From Sphingopyxis sp. (GTDB taxonomy: Bacteria > Pseudomonadota > Alphaproteobacteria > Sphingomonadales > Sphingomonadaceae), in NCBI GenBank assembly GCA_016793775.1, contig JAEULK010000089.1:1-64000 (forward strand): 64,000 nt of DNA. Reading direction: 5' to 3'. Under the pieces are notes generated by a model. The model was not told the DNA's origin, ran no database searches, and saw only the letters and a program-made list of their open reading frames with translations. Below, piece after piece: positions 34,339 to 44,394 of the stretch. A program made the position numbers and the translations under genes. How positions within the stretch are numbered: the first letter of the stretch is position 1; the number at the start of each line of letters is the position of its first letter.

Positions 34339-34748
34339 CAGATGCAAGGCACCGGATAACGGCGGATTGTCGTGTCGGCGGGAACGATCGTCATGCCATC
34401 TGCCAAGGCGTGGGCAACAAGCATTCTATCGACGGGGTCGCGATGGATCGAGGGAAGAAGAGCTGCTGCTTGCCAGCATGTTTTCGGCAGGTCCAGAATG
34501 TCGAAGCCCATATGGGTTTGCAGAAAATCGAGGGGCTCTTCGATGTCAAACCGGCCTCGCTTTTGCAGGTCGGCGAATTCGAACGCGATGACGGCACTGA
34601 CACACAAGCGCCGGTCGGGATCGGCCAAAGCGGACTGATCGACGCGATTAAGGCGCGGGTCGCCACTCGCCATCCAGATGATGATATGCGTGTCGAGCAG
34701 AAGTGGGGCGTCAGCTCTTGTCAAATTTCCGCTCGATCCGCGCTTCAT
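34338..34748 (-). CDS. PIN-domain toxin (VapC-like) of a type II toxin-antitoxin pair
   Basis: 136 residues. PIN acidic residues are present: Asp19 in LLLDTHIIIW, Glu57, Asp104/Asp107 in HRDPVDRML and Asp125 in VPADTTI, so the nuclease centre looks intact. PIN toxins cut RNA, often initiator tRNA or rRNA. Its 5' end overlaps the antitoxin by 38 bases in a different frame (ATG 34748 with GAGG upstream; TTG at 34724 is an alternative), the classic antitoxin-then-toxin order. Confidence 0.9.
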   Translation of the reverse strand: MKRGSSGNLTRADAPLLLDTHIIIWMASGDPRLNRVDQSALADPDRRLCVSAVIAFEFADLQKRGRFDIEEPLDFLQTHMGFDILDLPKTCWQAAALLPSIHRDPVDRMLVAHALADGMTIVPADTTIRRYPVPCI

Positions 34749-35010
34749 ATTCCTCGTCGGTCATCGATGGCGGGACGTCGAGCGCCTCCGTTCCATGCAG
34801 ATGGCGATATTTGTCGGCGAGGAAACCGAAAGCCGTGCGACGCTTGGCACCGCGAGCTTCGCGGTCGAGTTCTTCAGCTTCGGGCAAAGGGACGAGGCGC
34901 ACCTTGGGCTGGCCGTCGCGCTGGACGATGACCTCCTCGCCGCGCAGCGCGGCGGCCACGAGTTCGGACAGTCGCGTCTTGGCTTCGCCGATGTTGACGT
35001 GGATGGTCAT
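34711..35010 (-). CDS. Phd/YefM-family antitoxin
   Basis: 99 residues. The N-terminal DNA-binding part (MTIHVNIGEAKTRLSELVA) is a typical Phd/YefM beta-alpha start, with VIVQRDGQPKVRLVPL closing it; the longer C-terminal tail (about 50-99) should wrap the PIN toxin. Autoregulation of the operon through sites upstream of 35010 is expected for the family. The region upstream is AT-richer than the surroundings. Confidence 0.9.
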   Translation of the reverse strand: MTIHVNIGEAKTRLSELVAAALRGEEVIVQRDGQPKVRLVPLPEAEELDREARGAKRRTAFGFLADKYRHLHGTEALDVPPSMTDEEYEARIERKFDKS

Positions 35011-35114
35011 GGGCGGAGTTTAGCATGGCCAAGGGGGTTGGCCAAGGCGCGTTCCAGATCACATCCATTCGCATATGATCGGGCCTTCCTTTGGAAGCAG
35101 TTGTGGCCCATGAA

Positions 35115-35165
35115 TTATGTTTATGCAACATAAGTGTTGACAAGTTATAATACGTATAGTACATT
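35115..35165 (+). promoter_or_regulatory. AT-rich promoter with inverted repeat before the DUF7662 gene
   Basis: TTGACA (35137-35142) and TACATT (35160-35165) are 17 bases apart, a good sigma-70 pair, with a TATAAT in between as an alternative -10. Just upstream TTATGTT-TATGC-AACATAA (35115-35133) is a perfect inverted repeat, and ATACGTAT (35150-35157) a palindrome inside the promoter. Such AT content is out of line with this genome and suggests acquired DNA or tight regulation. Confidence 0.6.
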
Positions 35166-35190
35166 ACTTAACATTAGAGAGGAAATCGCC

Positions 35191-35562
35191 ATGTCGAAAT
35201 ATGATCCACTGGCTCGTCATCTTTCGGAAATCGAGGACGACAGCATAACAATGACATTTGCGAAAATTGACGAACTGGTCAGCGGAGGACTCCCCGGCAG
35301 CGCCTATGACCACCGGCCTTGGTGGGCCAATCGCCACGACGGGAGCGGCGCCCAGAATCAGGGCTGGCAGTCAGTGGGATGGGAGTCGAGCGACGTCGAT
35401 ATGGATAAAGAAAAGGTCACTTTTGTGCGGGTTGTAAAGCGACGCACCGATTTCAAGGACTCGCCGTTCGTAAAACCGCTCACGCTTGATGAGGCGAAGC
35501 AGGGGCTGGCCGCAAAATTCGGTGTGACCGCAGATCAGATCGACATCAATATTCGGGGATAA
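35191..35562 (+). CDS. DUF7662 domain protein
   Basis: 123 residues. MSKYDPLARHLSEIEDDSITMTF, followed by a GLPGSAYDHRPWWAN block and a WQSVGWESSDVDMDKEKVTF strand, matches the DUF7662 family, small proteins often beside restriction or other defence genes or inside islands. The remaining ~40 residues (TLDEAKQGLAAKFGV...) look like a separate helical cap. AGGA precedes ATG 35191. Its stop directly abuts the guaA stop on the other strand. Function unknown. Confidence 0.75.
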   Translation: MSKYDPLARHLSEIEDDSITMTFAKIDELVSGGLPGSAYDHRPWWANRHDGSGAQNQGWQSVGWESSDVDMDKEKVTFVRVVKRRTDFKDSPFVKPLTLDEAKQGLAAKFGVTADQIDINIRG

Positions 35563-37122
35563 CTATTCCCACTCGATCGTCCCCGGCGGCTTCGATGTAT
35601 AGTCGTACACCACGCGGTTGATGCCCTGTACCTCGTTGATGATGCGGGTCGCGCAGCGGCTGAGGAAACTCGCTTCAAAGGGATATATGTCGGCGGTCAT
35701 GCCGTCGGTCGAGGTGACCGCGCGCAGCGCGCAGACATGGTCGTAGGTGCGGTAATCGCCCATCACGCCGACGGTGCGGACGGGGAGCAGCACCGCGAAA
35801 GCCTGCCAGATTTCGTCATACAGCCCGGCATTGCGGATTTCTTCCAGATACACCGCATCGGCCTTGCGCAAAATGTCGCAGCGCTCCTTGCCGACCTCGC
35901 CGGGGATGCGGATCGCGAGGCCCGGACCGGGGAAGGGGTGGCGGCCGACGAACACGTCGGGCAGACCGAGTTCCTTGCCGAGCAGGCGGACCTCGTCCTT
36001 GAACAATTCGCGCAAGGGTTCGACCAGCTTCATGTTCATGCGTTCGGGCAGGCCGCCGACATTGTGATGGCTCTTGATCGTGACGCTCGGGCCGCCGGTG
36101 AAGCTGACGCTCTCGATGACATCAGGGTAAAGCGTGCCCTGCGCGAGGAAGTCGGCGCCGCCGATCTTCTTCGCTTCCTCCTCGAAAACGTTGATGAATT
36201 CGCCGCCGATGAACTTACGCTTCGCCTCGGGGTCGGTGACCCCGGCGAGGCCGGCCATGAAGCGTTCCTCGGCATCCACCACGACGAGGGGAATATTATA
36301 ATGGTTGCGGAATAATTCCTCGACCTGGCTCCGCTCGTTGAGGCGGAGCAGGCCGTGATCGACGAAGACGCAGGTCAGCTGCTCGCCGATCGCTTCGTGG
36401 ATCAGCACCGCCGCGACCGCGCTGTCGACGCCGCCCGACAGGCCGCAGAGCACGCGCTGGTCGCCGACCTGCGCCTGGATCTCGGCGATCTTGGTGGCGC
36501 GGAATTCGGCCATCGTCCAGTCGCCGGCGAGCCCGCAAATCCTGTGGACGAAGTTCGACAGCAGCTTGGCGCCGTCGGGGGTATGCACCACCTCGGGGTG
36601 GAACATCGTCGTGTAATAGCGCTTCCCCTCGTTGACGCAGATCGCGAAGGGGGCGTTGGGCGAGGTGCCGACGATCTCGAAACCCTCGGGCGCCTCGGTG
36701 ACGCGGTCGCCGTGGCTCATCCACACCGGATATTGGTTGCCGACCTCCCAGAAGCCGTCGAACAGCGGGCTGGATTTCAGGATTTCGACGTCGGCGCGGC
36801 CGAATTCGGCGGCGTGGCCGCCCTCGACGGTGCCGCCGAGCTGGACGCACAGCGTCTGCTGGCCATAGCAGATGGCGAGGATCGGCAGGCCGCTGTCGAG
36901 GATGACCTGCGGCGCGCGCGGGCTGCCTTCGTCGGTGACCGAGGCGGGGCCGCCCGACAGGATGACGCCCTGCGGTTTCATCCGCGCGAAACCTTCGGCC
37001 GCGCTGTTGAAGGGGACGATCTCGCTATACACCCCGGCCTCGCGGACGCGGCGGGCGATGAGCTGCGTGACCTGCGACCCGAAGTCGACGATCAGGATGG
37101 ATTCGGTCGGTTGGATGGACAT
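35563..37122 (-). CDS. guaA: GMP synthase (glutamine-hydrolysing)
   Basis: Makes GMP from XMP with glutamine. 519 residues: class I amidotransferase domain first ([17 protein letters not shown]; Cys85 in [15 protein letters not shown] with the catalytic His), then the ATP-pyrophosphatase domain with [13 protein letters not shown], and the GMP-synthase C-terminal dimerisation domain. ATG 37122 follows AGGTGG; the longer open frame upstream includes a decayed hydrolase and is not the gene. Confidence 0.98.
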   Translation of the reverse strand: MSIQPTESILIVDFGSQVTQLIARRVREAGVYSEIVPFNSAAEGFARMKPQGVILSGGPASVTDEGSPRAPQVILDSGLPILAICYGQQTLCVQLGGTVEGGHAAEFGRADVEILKSSPLFDGFWEVGNQYPVWMSHGDRVTEAPEGFEIVGTSPNAPFAICVNEGKRYYTTMFHPEVVHTPDGAKLLSNFVHRICGLAGDWTMAEFRATKIAEIQAQVGDQRVLCGLSGGVDSAVAAVLIHEAIGEQLTCVFVDHGLLRLNERSQVEELFRNHYNIPLVVVDAEERFMAGLAGVTDPEAKRKFIGGEFINVFEEEAKKIGGADFLAQGTLYPDVIESVSFTGGPSVTIKSHHNVGGLPERMNMKLVEPLRELFKDEVRLLGKELGLPDVFVGRHPFPGPGLAIRIPGEVGKERCDILRKADAVYLEEIRNAGLYDEIWQAFAVLLPVRTVGVMGDYRTYDHVCALRAVTSTDGMTADIYPFEASFLSRCATRIINEVQGINRVVYDYTSKPPGTIEWE

Positions 37123-37159
37123 GGCGCCACCTAAGGAGGCGCCCGGTTTCTGTCCAGCC

Positions 37160-37640
37160 CTAAGCCACGGTGCGATAGGGCTGACAGCGGTCGATGAAGG
37201 CGGCAAGTTCGGCGACCGAACGGCGCGCGTCGGCGTCGTCGTGGCGTTCGAGCCCATGCATGCGCCCCGGCCAGGCGCGCAATTCGACGGCCACCCCAGC
37301 GGCGGCGGCTCGGCGCAGGGGCTGCCGGCGTCGGCGAACATCGGGTCGCGTGCGTTGGCGTGGTTCGCGATGGGCGGCAGGCCGCGCATGGCGCCGTACA
37401 TCGGGTTGATCGCCGGGGTCGCGCGGGCCGGCGCTGGCGAGGTAAGGCGCGCGCATTGGCGGGCGGCGGGGCGGAGGTCGGTGCGGCGGGGGTCGGGGTC
37501 GATCCAGGGCGACAGGAAGGCGAGGCCCGCCGGCTGTTGGCCGCGTGTAACCATGCGCTGGGCCGCGGCGAGCGCGATGCCGCAGCCGGTGGATTCGGCG
37601 ACCAGCACGACATTCTCGGCCGCGTGGCCGCGCGCGATCG
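37160..37640 (-). pseudogene. Decayed alpha/beta hydrolase
   Basis: On the minus strand a frame carries [18 protein letters not shown], a nucleophile-elbow-like segment, and [11 protein letters not shown]. Shifted frames downstream show [13 protein letters not shown] and [17 protein letters not shown] ending in [13 protein letters not shown], the typical C-terminal end of the alpha/beta hydrolase-3 fold with the His. At least two frameshifts and deletions lie between them. Dead copy upstream of guaA. Confidence 0.75.
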
Positions 37641-37969
37641 ACCAGAATTTCGGGCCGATCGACGATCGCGGCTACACCAAGCTGATCGAGGACGGCAAGA
37701 GCGGGCTGGGCTATTCGGGGACGATCCGCGGCCAGTTCATCCTCGATCTCGGCGCGCGGCCGGTCGACGGCGGGCACAGCCGGGCGCAGGTGTTGGCCGC
37801 ATGACAGGCGAGCTTCCTCAGCGACCGCGCGCAAATCCGGAACCCGCCCAACGGCGATTTCGTGCTGGCGGGCGGAACCGGCGGCCTTGTCACCAACGAC
37901 GCGATCGACTGGTCGGTATCGCTGGGCTTCCGCGTCTTCATTGGAGGCCCCGGGCGCTTCAAATTCTGA
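37640..37969 (+). pseudogene. Fragment of an unidentified protein with an in-frame stop
   Basis: A plus-strand frame reads [20 protein letters not shown] and then GYSGTIRGQFILDLGARP, meets TGA at 37802-37804, and continues at once in the same frame as QASFLSDRAQIRNPPNGDF and on to a TGA at 37967-37969. Codon choice on both sides is coding-like, so one gene has been interrupted. No start is visible because the left end abuts the decayed hydrolase. I do not recognise the family. Confidence 0.55.
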
Positions 37970-37989
37970 AACCGCGCCGCAGTATACAG

Positions 37990-38023
37990 AAAAAGGGGCG
38001 TCCCCGTCGGGGCGCCCCTTTTT
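37990..38023. terminator. Strong bidirectional hairpin terminator
   Basis: AAAAAGGGGCG-CCCC-GTC-GGGG-CGCCCCTTTTT: a long GC stem flanked by A and T runs, hence active in both directions. It separates the decayed gene on the left from the outer-membrane protein on the right. The clearest factor-independent terminator in the window. Confidence 0.9.
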
Positions 38024-38206
38024 CGTTCGAGCATGGGACTGCTGTCTGCCGACGCCTAGCGGGCGTTGGTGGAACTTTTGTTGCACTGCCATATTGTTGC
38101 GACAAACGCCGCCTAGCTGAACGCTCGGCTTCGCTGGACGTCAGGGCGGGTTCAGCGGGCTTCGCTAAAAAAAGACAAAGACAAAAGAAAAAGGCTCTCC
38201 CTTCCC

Positions 38207-40711
38207 ATGAAGACATTGTCCTCTTCGCTCTCGGTCAAGGCGGCGCTGCTCGCCGCAGGGGCCTCGCTCGCCTGCCCGGCGCTGGCCTCGGCTGCCGACA
38301 GCGCCCTCGCGGTCACTGCGACCGTCGCCGCCGAGCAGCCCGCCGACACCGTCGCCACCACCGACGCCGATCCCGATTATGAGGATATCCGCGAGGAGGA
38401 TATCGTCGTCACCGCGCCGCGGCTGCGGGGGCAGCTTGAGACCGATTTCAGCGCGGAGACCGAGCTCGATGAGGCGGCGATCGCCAGCTATGGCGTGTCG
38501 AATGTCGAGGAATTGCTGACTGCGATCGCGCCGCAGACGCGCTCGGGGCGCGGGCGGGGGAACGGGCGGCCGATCATCCTGGTCAACGGGCGCCGCATCG
38601 GCGGTTTCGGCGAGGTGCGCAACCTGCCGCCCGAAGCCATCGCCAAGGTCGAGGTCTTTCCCGAGGAAGTCGCGCTGCAATATGGCTATTCGGCCGACGA
38701 GCGCGTCGTCAACCTGGTGCTCAAGCCCAATTTCCGCCAGGTCGCGGTCGAGGCCGAAGGCGGCATCCCGACACAGGGCGGGCGCTTCCAGAGCGAGATC
38801 GAACCCAGTTTCCTGATGATCGGGAACAACGGCCGCTTCAACCTCAACGCGGGGTGGGAGCATCAGACACTGCTGCGCGAAAGCGAGCGCAACCTCGATT
38901 ATGACGATCCGCTGCTCGCCGCGCAGGCACCCGCGCGCAGCCTGCTCGGGGCCAGCGACACCTACAAGATCGACGGGACGATCCAGCGCAGCCTGAACAA
39001 GACCACCGACGCGTCGCTCAATGTCCGCTTCGACCAGACGGATTCGCTGTCGCTGCTCGGCCCGCGGCTGAACGATGTCACCGACCCGCTGCGCCGCGAT
39101 GGGCGCAGCCGCAATCTTGCCGCGACCGCGAGCGTCAACGGCATGCTCGGCGACTGGCGCTGGGCGGTGTCGAGCAACTATGCCGACGCCGACCAGCGCA
39201 CGCTGACCGATCGCAACACACTTGCGGGAGGGCGCGACCGGTTCGACAGCAGCCAGCAGACATTTGGCGGCAACGCCAATATCTCGGGCGGGCTCGGCGA
39301 CGGCTGGGCGGGTCCGATCCGCGTCTCGGCGACCGCGAGCTATTCGGGACTGCGCTACGACAGCCGCTCCGACCGCGCGGGGACGATCACCGAAACCGAT
39401 CTCGCGCGCGATTTGCCGGGGGTGTTCGGGTCGCTGACCGTACCGCTGCTCGATCCCGAATATGAGGCGGGCAATATCGGCCGCGTGTCGTTAACGCTGA
39501 GCGGCCAATATCAGGACCCGAGCGATTTCGCGGCGCTCAAGAGCTGGGGCGCGAACCTCAATTGGGGGGTCACCGACAATCTTTCGCTGATCGCCAGCTT
39601 CAACAGCGACGAGGCCGCGCCCGGCATCCAGCAATTGGGCGCCGCGCCGCTGGTGACCCCCGCGGTCAACTATTATGATTTCCGGACCGGGCAGACGGTG
39701 CAGATCATTACGACGGCGGGGGGCAATCCCAATCTGCTCGCCGAACAGCGCCGCGACCTGAAGCTGGGGCTCAACTGGTCGCCGCCGATGCTCGAAGGGC
39801 TGAATTTTTCGGTCAATTACAATCGCAACAAAAGCTATGACACGGCGAACAGCTTTCCGCTGCTGACCCCCGAGATCGAGGCGGCCTTCCCCGACCGGGT
39901 GACGCGCGTCGGCGGCGTGCTAGTCGCGCTCGACCAGCGACCGGTCAATTTCGACCGCACCGAAAATTCGCAGATCCGCTGGGGCTTCAACTTCGGCAAG
40001 AGCTTCGGCCAGCAGCAGCAGGGCGGGCCGGGCGCGGGCGGCGGCCAGCGCGGGCAGCGTCCCGCGGGCGCCAGCGCCGTGCCGTCGCCGGGCGGGGAGG
40101 GTGCTCCGCCGCCACCCCGCGAAGGCGCGCGGCAGGGTGCCGGCGGTCCGGGCGGCCCTGGCGGCGGTGGTCCGCGCTTTGGCGGTGGCGGCCGCGGGCC
40201 GGGTGGTCACGGCGGCATGTTCGGCGGACCGCAGGGCGGCCGCTGGCAGGTGTCGCTCTATCATACGATCAAGCTGACCGACACGGTGCTGATCCGCCCC
40301 GGCGTACCCGAACTCGACCTGCTGAACGGGTCGGCAACGGGCAGCAGCGGCGGGTCGAACCGCCACCTCTTCGAACTCGACGGCGGCGTGTTCAACAAGG
40401 GGCTGGGCGTCCGGCTCAGCGCCAAATATGACAGCGGTAGCACGGTCACCGGCGGCACTGCGGGCAACCTCAATTTCGGCGACCTCGCGACCTTCAACCT
40501 GCGCGTTTTCATGGATTTCAGCCAGAAGCCGAAGCTGACCGAGAAATTGCCGTTCCTGAAGGGATCGCGCCTGCGCCTCGCGGTCGACAATATCTTCGAC
40601 GCGCAGCGCAAGATCACCGACGGCAACGGCATCGTGCCGCTGAATTACCAGCCGGCCTATATCGACCCCTTGGGCCGCTATATCGAACTGGAATGGCGCA
40701 AGGCCTTTTAG
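38207..40711 (+). CDS. TonB-dependent receptor-like outer-membrane protein with a Gly/Pro-rich insert
   Basis: 834 residues with a signal peptide (about 1-30), an acidic leader (DADPDYEDIREEDIVVTAP) that looks like a TonB-box region, a plug domain (GVSNVEELLTAIAP, RPIILVNGRRIGGFGEVRNLPPEAIAKVEVFPEE) and a beta-barrel of many amphipathic strands ending in aromatic F, as expected for BAM substrates. Residues about 601-680 are an interruption of almost pure Gly, Pro, Arg and Gln (QQQQGGPGAGGG..., GGGGRGPGGHGG), unlike any barrel loop I know, placed between strands that otherwise continue normally. Cargo unknown. The TAG stop shares four bases with the stop of the convergent glycosyltransferase. 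Confidence 0.9.
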   Translation: MKTLSSSLSVKAALLAAGASLACPALASAADSALAVTATVAAEQPADTVATTDADPDYEDIREEDIVVTAPRLRGQLETDFSAETELDEAAIASYGVSNVEELLTAIAPQTRSGRGRGNGRPIILVNGRRIGGFGEVRNLPPEAIAKVEVFPEEVALQYGYSADERVVNLVLKPNFRQVAVEAEGGIPTQGGRFQSEIEPSFLMIGNNGRFNLNAGWEHQTLLRESERNLDYDDPLLAAQAPARSLLGASDTYKIDGTIQRSLNKTTDASLNVRFDQTDSLSLLGPRLNDVTDPLRRDGRSRNLAATASVNGMLGDWRWAVSSNYADADQRTLTDRNTLAGGRDRFDSSQQTFGGNANISGGLGDGWAGPIRVSATASYSGLRYDSRSDRAGTITETDLARDLPGVFGSLTVPLLDPEYEAGNIGRVSLTLSGQYQDPSDFAALKSWGANLNWGVTDNLSLIASFNSDEAAPGIQQLGAAPLVTPAVNYYDFRTGQTVQIITTAGGNPNLLAEQRRDLKLGLNWSPPMLEGLNFSVNYNRNKSYDTANSFPLLTPEIEAAFPDRVTRVGGVLVALDQRPVNFDRTENSQIRWGFNFGKSFGQQQQGGPGAGGGQRGQRPAGASAVPSPGGEGAPPPPREGARQGAGGPGGPGGGGPRFGGGGRGPGGHGGMFGGPQGGRWQVSLYHTIKLTDTVLIRPGVPELDLLNGSATGSSGGSNRHLFELDGGVFNKGLGVRLSAKYDSGSTVTGGTAGNLNFGDLATFNLRVFMDFSQKPKLTEKLPFLKGSRLRLAVDNIFDAQRKITDGNGIVPLNYQPAYIDPLGRYIELEWRKAF

Positions 40712-41763
40712 GCCGAGAGAATCGTCGTGCCGAGCGCCGCGTCCCTGGGGGCGGTGTCGGCGGGAATGAAGGTCAAAGCCTTGGCGAATTGCGCGGTGCA
40801 GGCGGGCCAGTTGTAACGCGCGCCGAGCGCCGCCGCGTCGGCGCGGTCGCAGCATAGCGCGGCGGCGATCGCGCGGTCGAGGTCAGTGTCGAGCGCGCCC
40901 GCGCCGCCCGTGACGATGTCGCCAGGCCCCTGCACCGGATAGGCAGCGACCGGGGTGCCGGCGCTCAGCGCCTCGATGATGACGAGGCCGAAGGTGTCGG
41001 TCTTGCTGGGAAAGACAAAAACGTCGGCGCCCGAATAAGTGGCGGCGAGCGCCTCGCCCGCCTGCTTGCCGAGAAAGATCGTATCGGGATAGCGCGCCTG
41101 CAGCTCGGCGAGCGCGGGTCCATCGCCGACCACGACCTTGGTGCCAGGCTGTACGGTGTCGAGAAAGGCCTCGATATTCTTCTCGACCGCGACGCGGCCG
41201 ACATAGAGCTGGATCGGGCGCGCGAGGCCGTCATAGGCGGGGTGCGGCGCGCGGTCGGGGCGGAAGAGCGCATGGTCGACGCCGCGTTCCCACAGCATCG
41301 TCTGCGCGAGGCCCTGATCGGCGAGCTCGCGCGAGAGGCTGCGCGTTGCGACCATGATGTGGCGCGCCGGGCGGTGGAACCAGCGGATGAAGCGCCACAC
41401 GAAGGCGGGCGAGACCGGCAGCCGCGCCGCGACATATTCGGGGAAGCGCGTGTGATAGGCGGTGGTGAAGGGGAAGCGGTTGGCGATGCACCAGCGCCGC
41501 GCCGCCATGCCGAGCGGCCCTTCGGTCGAAATATGGATCGCCTGCGGCGCGAAGGCGCGGATGCGCTGCCCGACCGCGCGCCGGCCGGCGAAGGCGAGGC
41601 GGATTTCGGGATAGGAGGGGCAAGGGATCGAGCGGAAGAGATCGGGCGAAATCACCGCGACCTCATGCCCGGCATTCCGCAGTTCGGCGATCGTCGCCTG
41701 CAACGTGCGGACGACACCATTGACCTGCGGCTCCCACGCGTCGCTGACGATCAGGATCCGCAT
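40708..41763 (-). CDS. GT4-type glycosyltransferase
   Basis: 351 residues, GT-B fold. N-terminal VSDAWEPQVNGVVRTLQATI is the acceptor-side start typical of the GT4 family; the C-terminal half has the donor-binding GRVAVEKNIEAFL, FVFPSKTDTFGLVIIEALSAG with the EX7E-like pair, and the usual GDGP. Homologous pairs (this enzyme plus an LpxH-like phosphatase) occur in alphaproteobacteria and are linked to envelope glycolipids; the sugar is not known. ATG 41763 overlaps the TGA of the phosphatase (TGATG). Confidence 0.9.
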   Translation of the reverse strand: MRILIVSDAWEPQVNGVVRTLQATIAELRNAGHEVAVISPDLFRSIPCPSYPEIRLAFAGRRAVGQRIRAFAPQAIHISTEGPLGMAARRWCIANRFPFTTAYHTRFPEYVAARLPVSPAFVWRFIRWFHRPARHIMVATRSLSRELADQGLAQTMLWERGVDHALFRPDRAPHPAYDGLARPIQLYVGRVAVEKNIEAFLDTVQPGTKVVVGDGPALAELQARYPDTIFLGKQAGEALAATYSGADVFVFPSKTDTFGLVIIEALSAGTPVAAYPVQGPGDIVTGGAGALDTDLDRAIAAALCCDRADAAALGARYNWPACTAQFAKALTFIPADTAPRDAALGTTILSA

Positions 41764-42650
41764 CAGGCGGCGCGCGCCGGGGCCGGGGCGGGCAGTTCGA
41801 GCGGTGCCGGCGCGGCGCGGTTCGACACTTCCTCTGCCCAACGGAGGATTTCCATCGTGCCGTCATGATGTTCGACCAGCGCGGTGCAGCCTTCGACCCA
41901 GTCGCCGTCGTTATAATAGTCGATGCCGTCGATCTCGCGCATCTCGGCGCTGTGGATATGGCCGCAGACTACGCCATCGACCCCGCGCGAGCGCGCGGCA
42001 TGGGCGACGACTTCCTCGTAGCGGCCGATGAACTGGACCGCGTTCTTGACCTTGTGCTTGGCGACCAGCGACAGCGACCAATAGGGCAGGCCAAGCTTGT
42101 TCCGCACCCAGTTGACCGCGACATTGCACTTCATCAGCGCGGTGTAGGCGGCGTCGCCGACGAAGGCGAGCCAGCGGTGCGCGAGCATGATCGTGTCGAA
42201 ATCGTCGCCATGGACGACGAGCAGGCGCCGCCCGGTGGCCGTTTCGTGGATCGCCTCGCGGCGGATTTCGACGCCGCCGAAATCGAAGCCGTCGAACGGC
42301 TTGATCATCTCGTCATGGTTGCCGGGCACATAGACGACGCGGGTGCCGCGCTTGGCGCGCTTCAGCACGCGCCACACGACGTCATTATGCTCGGGCGGCC
42401 AGAAGTGGCGCTTCTTGAGGCGCCAGCCGTCGATGATGTCGCCGACGAGGTAGAGCGTCTCGCAATCGACATGGTCGAAGAAGTCGATGAGCAGCGGCGC
42501 GTTGCAGCCGCGGGTGCCGAGGTGGATGTCGCTGACCCAGATGGTGCGATAGCTGCGGCGCTCGCCGATCACGCGTTCGGGGATATGAGGGTCGGACGTG
42601 AAGGGATCGGGAAAGCGGGCGGGGATCGGCAGGGTGGAAATCGATGCCAT
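41763..42650 (-). CDS. LpxH-like UDP-2,3-diacylglucosamine diphosphatase family protein
   Basis: 295 residues, calcineurin-like metallophosphatase fold: DIHLG (41-45), GDIIDGW (70-76), GNHDE (110-114), HGDDFD (149-154) and GHIHSAE (about 227) supply the two-metal site. It matches the LpxH/LpxH2 group that hydrolyses UDP-2,3-diacylglucosamine in lipid A synthesis, but the position beside a glycosyltransferase rather than lpx genes leaves the substrate open. ATG 42650 was preferred over 42776. Confidence 0.85.
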   Translation of the reverse strand: MASISTLPIPARFPDPFTSDPHIPERVIGERRSYRTIWVSDIHLGTRGCNAPLLIDFFDHVDCETLYLVGDIIDGWRLKKRHFWPPEHNDVVWRVLKRAKRGTRVVYVPGNHDEMIKPFDGFDFGGVEIRREAIHETATGRRLLVVHGDDFDTIMLAHRWLAFVGDAAYTALMKCNVAVNWVRNKLGLPYWSLSLVAKHKVKNAVQFIGRYEEVVAHAARSRGVDGVVCGHIHSAEMREIDGIDYYNDGDWVEGCTALVEHHDGTMEILRWAEEVSNRAAPAPLELPAPAPARAA

Positions 42651-42744
42651 GTCACACTCCGGAGGCAGCCTGTGCTGCCCCGGCCTAGACAGGAGTTTTG
42701 TTACATGCGGCGAATCAAAGTCGCGACAGTTTGAAGAATGTATG

Positions 42745-42762
42745 ACGTCACTAAAGTGACGT
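42745..42762. promoter_or_regulatory. ACGTCAC-TAAA-GTGACGT inverted repeat
   Basis: A perfect 7-base inverted repeat with a 4-base spacer lies about 95 bases upstream of the phosphatase start and 38 bases beyond the aldehyde dehydrogenase stop. On the minus strand it could be an operator for the phosphatase-glycosyltransferase transcript. There is no T-run, so it is not a plain terminator. Confidence 0.5.
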
Positions 42763-42799
42763 TGCCCATTGGACACATATCGGATTAACCGCGATCCAA

Positions 42800-44233
<1,434 letters not shown>

Positions 44234-44245
44234 TCAGCTTCTCCG

Positions 44246-44388
44246 TCCTCCCGCAGGCGGGAGGGGGCTTTCAGAGGCAAGTGACTCTGAAAGCGGGTGG
44301 GCCAGCAGCGGTGCGGCCTGCCCACCCCGCTGCGACTAGCGAACAAGTTCGCAAGTCTCGCTGCCCCTCCCGCTTGCGGGAGGGGAGC
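44246..44388. repeat. Dispersed intergenic repeat, copy 3 of 3 (inverted)
   Basis: Same element as at 17743 and 22628 but on the other strand: the core reads GCGACTAGCGAACAAGTTCG followed by CAAGTCTCGCTG, with CCCTCCCGCTTGCGGGAGGG and TCCTCCCGCAGGCGGGAGG end hairpins. It sits between two co-directional genes (aldehyde dehydrogenase and acetolactate-synthase-like), so it would be transcribed in the middle of their mRNA. Confidence 0.9.
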
Positions 44389-44394
44389 ATGGAG

